From JABDNZ01 sp964407425 (lineage in GTDB: Bacteria; Gemmatimonadota; Gemmatimonadetes; Longimicrobiales; Gaopeijiaceae): a stretch of 17,879 bases of DNA. The stretch's first letter is position 1. Every line of letters starts with the position of its first letter. This document shows, piece after piece, positions 13,437 through 17,879 of this stretch. A program made the position numbers and the translations under genes. The stretch lies in the NCBI GenBank assembly GCA_964407425.1, contig CAYOVN010000062.1:1-17879 (forward strand). The letters are read 5' to 3'. The notes beneath the pieces are model-generated. The model was given only the letters and a program-made list of their open reading frames with translations, did no database searches and had not been told where the DNA came from.

Positions 13437-14486
13437 ATGGTGGAGTTAGATCTGACTGGACTGGTGCTTCCCGAGAGGGTTGAAATCGCTGAGCTTTCTG
13501 AGGATGAAAGGTCTGGCCAGTTCGTTATCGAACCCCTGGAACGGGGCTTCGGTTACACCCTCGGGAATCCCGTACGGCGGGTCCTCCTCTCTGGTTTGAG
13601 AGGGGCCGCGGTATGGGGCTTCAGGATCGACGGCGTGGTCCATGAACATCAGACCATTCCGGGGGTCGTGGAGGACGTCCACCAGGTGATTCAGAATCTG
13701 AAATCCCTGGTGGTCAAGGTAGATGACGATGTGGAAGAGGCTACACTGGAAATCCAGGTGAAGAAGGCTGGACCTGTGACCGCCTCCATGATCAATCCAC
13801 CTCCTTCGACCGAGATTCTCGATCCCGACCATCATATCCTCACGCTGGAGGAGGACCGGGAGGTCCGTATTGAACTCCTGGTGAACAAAGGCCGTGGTTT
13901 TGTCCTGGCCGACCAGCACGAGTTGCCTCGTGGGGCACCGGTGGACCTGGTGCGGATCGACTCCATCTACAACCCGGTACGAAGGGCCAACTTCACGGTC
14001 CAGGAGACTCGGGTGGGGCAGAGGACGGACTTTGACCGTCTCACCCTTTTTGTAGAAACCGATGGATCCATGGATCCTGAATCGGCCGTTCGTTACGCGG
14101 CCGACCTGACTCGGAAGCACCTGGAGTACATGCTCTATTTCGGAGAGGGTGGAATCCCTCAGATCGCACCTCCGGGGGCGGTTCCCGTGCCAGAGCGTTT
14201 GCAGGACCTTTTCAGCCGACCCATTGAAGACCTGGCAGAGCTGTCCGTCCGATCCAGGAACTCCCTCCAGAAGGAAGATATTCAGACGTTGGGAGACCTG
14301 GTTCAGCGCACGGAAGAAGAGATGCTCGCCATTGAGAACTTCGGGAAGAAATCTCTAAAAGAGATCTCTGACTTCCTGGATGAGCATGGTCTTCGGTTTG
14401 GGATGAAGCTGGAAGAGGGAGATGACGGCCAACTCTTCTTCGTGGAGGAAGAAGGAGTAGAGGCCATGGAAGCTAACGAAGAATAG
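13437..14486 (+). CDS. rpoA: DNA-directed RNA polymerase subunit alpha
   Basis: This is a 349-residue RNA polymerase alpha subunit, whose dimer is the platform for beta and beta' assembly. The N-terminal domain contains IEPLERGFGYTLGNPVRRVLLSGLRGAAVWGF; the usual GNALRR reads GNPVRR here. IDGVVHEHQTIPGVVEDVHQVIQNLK follows. The C-terminal domain has IEDLAELSVRSRNSLQKEDI, with the conserved Arg of the DNA/activator-contact face (E. coli Arg265), and then GDLVQRTEEEMLAIENFGKKSLKEI. About 20 acidic residues follow the normal end (FVEEEGVEAMEANEE). The start is uncertain among GTG 13413, ATG 13437 and GTG 13440. Confidence 0.97.
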   Translation: MVELDLTGLVLPERVEIAELSEDERSGQFVIEPLERGFGYTLGNPVRRVLLSGLRGAAVWGFRIDGVVHEHQTIPGVVEDVHQVIQNLKSLVVKVDDDVEEATLEIQVKKAGPVTASMINPPPSTEILDPDHHILTLEEDREVRIELLVNKGRGFVLADQHELPRGAPVDLVRIDSIYNPVRRANFTVQETRVGQRTDFDRLTLFVETDGSMDPESAVRYAADLTRKHLEYMLYFGEGGIPQIAPPGAVPVPERLQDLFSRPIEDLAELSVRSRNSLQKEDIQTLGDLVQRTEEEMLAIENFGKKSLKEISDFLDEHGLRFGMKLEEGDDGQLFFVEEEGVEAMEANEE

Positions 14487-14509
14487 AACTGCCTGACCGG
14501 GGACCCGAG

Positions 14510-14535
14510 ACTGAAATTTGTAGGCTGATTTCAGT
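14510..14535 (+). repeat. Inverted repeat between rpoA and rplQ
   Basis: ACTGAAAT (14510-14517) and ATTTCAGT (14528-14535) are perfect reverse complements separated by 10 bases. They could form an 8-bp RNA stem or a protein-binding palindrome. A weaker second pair, CTAGG (14559-14563) with CCTAG (14581-14585), ends close to the rplQ ribosome-binding site (AGGA, 14589-14592). No T-run follows either. The 114-base rpoA-rplQ gap holds no gene. Confidence 0.5.
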
Positions 14536-14600
14536 TGGAAAATCCGGCCTTCTGGACTCTAGGCAGATGGAACCCCAAGCCCTAGGTTAGGACGCGACCG

Positions 14601-14966
14601 ATGCGACATCGGATAAAGGGCCGAAAACTGAACCGAACGGCCGCCCATAGAAAGGCGACTCTTCGGAACATGGCCACGTCACTCTTCCGGCACGAGCGGA
14701 TCGAGACGACAACGGCCAAGGCCAAAGAGCTCCGCCCCTTTGCAGAGCGGTTGATTACGCTGGCGAAAAGGGGCGATCTTCATGCCCGCCGGCTTGTGGC
14801 GAGGAAGATCCCGGACCGTGAGGTCCTCGGAAAGCTCTTTGACGACCTCGGTCCCCGGTTTGCCGAGCGACCCGGTGGTTACACCCGGATCTTGAAGCTC
14901 GGCGCTCGCCGGGGTGATGCGGCAGAGATGGCCCTTATCGAACTGGTGGACAAGGGTTCTGAATAA
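14601..14966 (+). CDS. rplQ: 50S ribosomal protein L17
   Basis: This is a 121-residue L17 (bL17), a bacterial large-subunit protein near the tunnel exit. The N-terminal signature MRHRIKGRKLNRTAAHRKAT, the NMATSLFRHERIETTTAKAKELRPFAERLI helix region and the C-terminal GGYTRILKLGARRGDAAEMALIELV strand pair are typical. It is the customary last gene of the alpha operon. Here a membrane-protein gene starts only 19 bases after its stop, suggesting the transcript continues. Confidence 0.98.
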   Translation: MRHRIKGRKLNRTAAHRKATLRNMATSLFRHERIETTTAKAKELRPFAERLITLAKRGDLHARRLVARKIPDREVLGKLFDDLGPRFAERPGGYTRILKLGARRGDAAEMALIELVDKGSE

Positions 14967-14985
14967 ACGGAAAGGGACACGGACC

Positions 14986-15549
14986 ATGGCCAACTTTGGA
15001 TCCCGTCGAGGGTTTGCCGACAAACTCTCTCTCCCATTGATGATCCTCGCTTTTCTAGCGGTCATCGGCTTCCTGTATTGGCTCAATGTGACAGCTGAGC
15101 CGACCCAGGTACCGATCGTCGAAGAGGTGGAAGACCCCAGAGATTCCGGGGCTTCGGCCATTCTGGACGTTTCGGACTTCCTCGGTGATCCGGGGCAGTA
15201 CGAGGGACAATTGATCGAAGTGACAGGTGCTCGGGTTTCGAGCCGACTTGGTCCGCAGGCGTTCTGGATCGGGCCGGACGATGCTCCATTCCTGGTGAAG
15301 ATGGGATCGGATTTGGTTGCGGCGGGCACAGAAATACTCGTCGAACAGACGATGACTCTTGTCGGCACTGTGCAGATGATGTCGGACTCGGCTCATGCCA
15401 TTTGGGATGCTGAGGGTGCCTTCCCGAATGAAGGTGACAAAGTCGTTGCCGAATTCGCAATCGGGTCGCCCTTCCTGGAAGCGATCTCGGTAGGGAATTC
15501 GGGTGGATCAGGAGACGCTGGTGGGGGTGAAGCCGGCGGCGCGAACTAG
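14986..15549 (+). CDS. Unrecognised single-pass membrane protein with an OB-like extracytoplasmic domain
   Basis: The product is 187 residues and I do not recognise its family. Residues 1-13 are basic (GSRRGFADK). Residues ~14-34 form one hydrophobic helix (LSLPLMILAFLAVIGFLYWL), so it is probably anchored with the rest outside the cytoplasm. An acidic linker (VPIVEEVEDPRD) follows. Residues ~62-135 then alternate strands: GQYEGQLIEVTGARVSSRLG, QAFWIGPDDAPFLVKM and MTLVGTVQMM. This pattern is reminiscent of small OB-fold domains. The last ~18 residues are Gly/Ser/Ala/Glu-rich. There are no cysteines and no obvious catalytic motif. ATG 14986 follows GGAAAGGGA. It lies between rplQ and rpmB on the same strand, so it may be co-transcribed with them. 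Confidence 0.85.
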   Translation: MANFGSRRGFADKLSLPLMILAFLAVIGFLYWLNVTAEPTQVPIVEEVEDPRDSGASAILDVSDFLGDPGQYEGQLIEVTGARVSSRLGPQAFWIGPDDAPFLVKMGSDLVAAGTEILVEQTMTLVGTVQMMSDSAHAIWDAEGAFPNEGDKVVAEFAIGSPFLEAISVGNSGGSGDAGGGEAGGAN

Positions 15550-15580
15550 CTCTAACGAAGAAATTTGAGAGAATAGACTG

Positions 15581-15799
15581 ATGGCCAGAGTGTGCTATGT
15601 GTGTGGCAAAGGTCCTGCCACTGGAAATAATGTCAGCCACGCCCACAACAAGACACGGCGTCGGTGGCTACCGAACCTGCAGCCCGTGAAGATCCAACTC
15701 GACGATGGCGCAAATCGCCGAGTCAGGGTCTGCACGAATTGCATCAAATCGGGAAGGATCAAGAAAGCACCGGCGAGGAAGGCTGAGGCCGTCGGGTAG
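15581..15799 (+). CDS. rpmB: 50S ribosomal protein L28, zinc-binding form
   Basis: This is a 72-residue L28 (bL28) with a zinc ribbon: Cys5, Cys8, Cys51 and Cys54 (CYVCGKGP and CTNCIKSGRI). The signature GNNVSHAHNKTRRRWLPNLQPVKI is diagnostic. L28 is a late-assembling large-subunit protein. It is more often found with rpmG or alone than next to the alpha operon, so this location is slightly unusual. An intrinsic terminator begins about 28 bases after its stop, marking the end of the ribosomal-protein transcription unit. Confidence 0.97.
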   Translation: MARVCYVCGKGPATGNNVSHAHNKTRRRWLPNLQPVKIQLDDGANRRVRVCTNCIKSGRIKKAPARKAEAVG

Positions 15800-15827
15800 G
15801 TCTGCTCTCTCGCTAAAGATGTGCTTT

Positions 15828-15860
15828 AAGGCCGCCGACCCTAGGGTCGGCGGCTTTTTT
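15828..15860 (+). terminator. Intrinsic terminator after rpmB
   Basis: GCCGCCGACC (15831-15840) pairs with GGTCGGCGGC (15845-15854) in a perfect 10-bp GC-rich stem with a CTAG loop. It is followed at once by six T residues (15855-15860), with further T-rich sequence after it. AAG at 15828-15830 can extend pairing into the T-run (one G-U), so it may also work from the opposite direction. A weaker stem (15886-15900) follows. The 163 bases from rpmB to the next gene hold no other gene. Confidence 0.95.
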
Positions 15861-15962
15861 GCCTGGTTTTTCGTTGGATACGGCTGCTGAGGGCCTTAGC
15901 TTTCAGATTGGCCGGTAAACTGTGGACTTCTGACTTTCACCTCTGGAGCGTGACTGTTTTCC

Positions 15963-17690
15963 ATGCCCAATCATCTGATCCTCCCCCATGGAGGGGAGTT
16001 GGTGGAACTCGGGACCACCGAGCCGCGAGTCGCAGAGCTGAGAGATGCTTCTCGGGATTGGCCTTCCTGGGGTTTGACGGACCGTCAGGTTCGGGACTTG
16101 GAGCTCCTCCTGAATGGAGGATTCAGTCCATTGAAGGGGTTCATGAACCGGGCGGACTATGATGGAGCCAGAAGTCGGATGCGCCTGGCGGATGGGACCC
16201 TCTGGCCGATCCCCATCACGCTGGACATTCCCAGGGAGCTGTCCGAGAACCTGGACCCTGGCAGCCCTCTTGCCCTCCGAGATCCGGAAGGTGTTCTCCT
16301 CGCCGTTATGACCGTGTCGGATCTCTGGGAACCCGATCGGGTCCAGGAAGCAGAGGAGGTCTACGGGACGACCAACCGGGAACATCCGGGCGTGGACTAC
16401 CTCCTCAATCGATCGAATCCGGTCTACGCCGGAGGGAGCATCGAGGGGGTCCAAGCCCCGGTCCACTATGATTTCAAAAGGGGCCGCCACACTCCCAGAC
16501 AGCTCCGGGAATCTTTTGCCCGCCTGGGTTGGAGGAGTGTGGTAGGGTTTCACACCCGGAACCCCATGCACCGGGCCCAGGTTGAACTGACGCTTCGGGC
16601 CGCGAGGATGGCTCAGGCGAACCTTCTCATCCACCCTGTTGTACGGATGACCCAATCAGGGGATTTGGACCACTACACAAGGGTCCGTTGTTATGAGGCT
16701 GTTCTGTCTCAGTACCCTCAATTCACGGCCAAACTCTCCCTGCTGGATTTGGCGTCCCGGCTTGCAGGCCCAAGAGAAGCTCTTTGGCACGGCATCATCC
16801 GAAAGAACCATGGCTGTACTCACCTGATCGTGGGCCAGGATCATGCCAGTCCAACGGGAAGCCCCGGAAGCACCTCATTTTATGGCCTGTACGAGGCTCA
16901 GGATCTTTTTTCGGACTATGAGGAGGAGCTCGGGGTCCGAATGCTTCCTTTCCGGATGCTGGTCTACGTGAAGGAAAGGGACCAATACCTTCCGGTGGAC
17001 GAGATCCCAGAGGGTGTCACGACATGGTCCATGTCGGCGGCCGACTTGAAATCCCGGCTCGATGACGGCCGCGAGATTCCGGACTGGTTCACCTTTCCGA
17101 AGGTGGTCAAGGAACTCCGCCGGCGGCACCCGCCAAGGTCCAAGAAGGGTTTTACGGTCTTCTTTACAGGGCTGTCCGGGTCCGGGAAGTCTACCATTGC
17201 GAACGTCCTCCGGACAAAGCTTCTGGAGGCGGGTGGAAGGTCGGTGACACTCCTGGATGGGGATATCGTGCGCCGAAATCTCTCCAGCGAACTTGGGTTC
17301 AGCAAGGAACACCGAGACCTGAACATCTTGCGTATCGGCTTCGTAGCGTCGGAAATCACGAAGGGCGGAGGCATCGCCCTTTGCGCGCCCATTGCCCCAT
17401 ACGCCCATGTTCGGAAGCAGAATCGGGAATTGGTCTCGACCCATGGCGGGTATGTTCTGGTGCATGTAAGCACCCCCCTGGAGGTTTGTGAGAGCCGGGA
17501 CCGAAAGGGCCTTTACGCCAAGGCCAAGGCAGGGATCATCAAGGAGTTCACAGGGGTCTCGGATCCCTATGAGGTTCCGGAAGATGCGGACGTGGTGATT
17601 GACACCACGGATATCACTCCGGAAGAAGCGGCTCAGCAAGTCTACCTTTTTCTCGAAAAAGAGGGGTATATCGGAGCGGCCGGAGCCTAG
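15963..17690 (+). CDS. sat/cysC: Bifunctional ATP sulfurylase / APS kinase fusion, with an atypical sulfurylase active site
   Basis: The product is 575 residues. Residues ~1-385 form an ATP sulfurylase (Sat) domain, which adenylates sulfate to APS. Residues ~390-575 form an APS kinase (CysC) domain, which makes PAPS. The kinase half looks complete: P-loop GLSGSGKS at 403-410, LLDGDIVRRNLSSELGFS, ITKGGGIALCAPIAPYAHVR and RKGLYAKAKAGIIKEFTG. The sulfurylase half aligns by memory along its length, but key motifs differ from the usual pattern: QTRNPxHRAH reads HTRNPMHRAQ (197-206), GRDHAG reads GQDHAS (291-296), and ISGTxxR reads MSAADLK (357-363). Arg199, Asn200 and His203 remain. Sulfurylase activity is therefore doubtful, though kinase activity is likely. 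It follows a terminator and probably has its own promoter, which I could not identify. Confidence 0.93.
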   Translation: MPNHLILPHGGELVELGTTEPRVAELRDASRDWPSWGLTDRQVRDLELLLNGGFSPLKGFMNRADYDGARSRMRLADGTLWPIPITLDIPRELSENLDPGSPLALRDPEGVLLAVMTVSDLWEPDRVQEAEEVYGTTNREHPGVDYLLNRSNPVYAGGSIEGVQAPVHYDFKRGRHTPRQLRESFARLGWRSVVGFHTRNPMHRAQVELTLRAARMAQANLLIHPVVRMTQSGDLDHYTRVRCYEAVLSQYPQFTAKLSLLDLASRLAGPREALWHGIIRKNHGCTHLIVGQDHASPTGSPGSTSFYGLYEAQDLFSDYEEELGVRMLPFRMLVYVKERDQYLPVDEIPEGVTTWSMSAADLKSRLDDGREIPDWFTFPKVVKELRRRHPPRSKKGFTVFFTGLSGSGKSTIANVLRTKLLEAGGRSVTLLDGDIVRRNLSSELGFSKEHRDLNILRIGFVASEITKGGGIALCAPIAPYAHVRKQNRELVSTHGGYVLVHVSTPLEVCESRDRKGLYAKAKAGIIKEFTGVSDPYEVPEDADVVIDTTDITPEEAAQQVYLFLEKEGYIGAAGA

Positions 17691-17710
17691 CACTTTTCAG
17701 GCTCAGGAAA

Positions 17711-17754
17711 TGGGGAAAGCCCCCCAAAGCCGGCGATCAGAACCCCTTTCCCCA
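17711..17754 (+). repeat. Inverted repeat downstream of sat/cysC
   Basis: TGGGGAAAG (17711-17719) and CTTTCCCCA (17746-17754) are perfect 9-base reverse complements with 26 bases between. The left arm can alternatively fold on itself as GGGG-AAAG-CCCC (17712-17723), so the two structures are mutually exclusive. No T-run follows. It lies in the 86-base gap before the next gene. Function unknown. Confidence 0.4.
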
Positions 17755-17776
17755 ATAGGGTGAGACCGACTTGGAA

Positions 17777-17879
17777 ATGTCCCGAATGGATGACCTGGCC
17801 CGGATCAAAGAGGCCTTGGAGGCTGCGGCTGAAGCTATCCGGCCTTTTACCCCTGGCGCTGTGGCCTTCGAAGAGAAGA
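17777..17879 (+). CDS. N-terminal fragment, possibly 3'(2'),5'-bisphosphate nucleotidase (CysQ-like)
   Basis: An open frame runs from ATG 17777 to the window edge, giving 34 codons: MSRMDDLARIKEALEAAAEA, then an IRPFTPGAVAFEEK stretch. A second ATG at 17786 is an equally possible start. The amphipathic helix followed by FTPG resembles the N-terminus of CysQ-type members of the inositol monophosphatase family. These hydrolyse PAP, the by-product of PAPS use, and the position just after the PAPS-making sat/cysC gene fits. The catalytic motifs would lie beyond the window, so this is only a suggestion. Confidence 0.5.
   Translation, partial: MSRMDDLARIKEALEAAAEAIRPFTPGAVAFEEK

Noticed and set aside
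15874..15921. Promoter candidates for sat/cysC (TTGGAT with TAGCTT; TAAACT without a -35)
   Set aside because: Matches to -10/-35 consensus are poor (3-4 of 6). A promoter is expected here after the terminator, but I cannot point to it.

Overview
This window is a continuous run of genes on the + strand. It carries the tail of an S10 ribosomal-protein cluster, a complete spc cluster and a complete alpha (rpoA) cluster, followed by a short rplQ/rpmB segment and the start of a sulfate-activation locus. The DNA is moderately GC-rich, with GTG as an alternative start in several genes. Base use looks uniform throughout, and I see no sign of mobile elements, CRISPR arrays, tRNAs or rRNAs. The organism is a bacterium. 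My best guess, from memory of protein style only, is a member of Gemmatimonadota or a related uncultured lineage. This rests on the RpoA N-terminal motif around GAAVWGFRIDGVVHEH, the zinc-type S14/S4/L28/L36 set, and a fused Sat-CysC protein. It is an inference, not an identification.

Layout. 1-5660: end of rplC, then rplD, rplW, rplB, rpsS, rplV, rpsC, rplP, rpmC, rpsQ, rplN, rplX, rplE. 5684-11463: rpsN (short zinc form), rpsH, rplF, rplR, rpsE, rpmD, rplO (with an acidic tail), secY, adk, map. The usual infA gene between map and rpmJ is absent. A good sigma70-type promoter (TTGAGA, 17 bp, TATACT) lies in that gap instead. 11597-14966: rpmJ, rpsM, rpsK, rpsD, rpoA, rplQ. 14986-15549: an unrecognised single-pass membrane protein. 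15581-15799: rpmB, closed by a textbook intrinsic terminator. 15963-17690: ATP sulfurylase/APS kinase fusion. 17777-end: start of a gene that may be cysQ.

The first three clusters make the ribosome core, the alpha subunit of RNA polymerase, the Sec translocon channel, adenylate kinase and methionine aminopeptidase. These are the standard growth-linked genes. Junctions are tight, several with overlapping stop/start codons. The few wider junctions carry inverted repeats able to form RNA hairpins, most clearly secY-adk, rpsD-rpoA and rpoA-rplQ.

The window is mostly ordinary housekeeping DNA and I do not see a clearly new multi-gene system. The points most worth a second look are: the Sat domain of the Sat-CysC fusion, where several normally invariant active-site motif residues are replaced while the APS kinase domain looks intact; the structured RNA between secY and adk; the paired hairpins between rpsD and rpoA; and the unknown membrane protein embedded between rplQ and rpmB.
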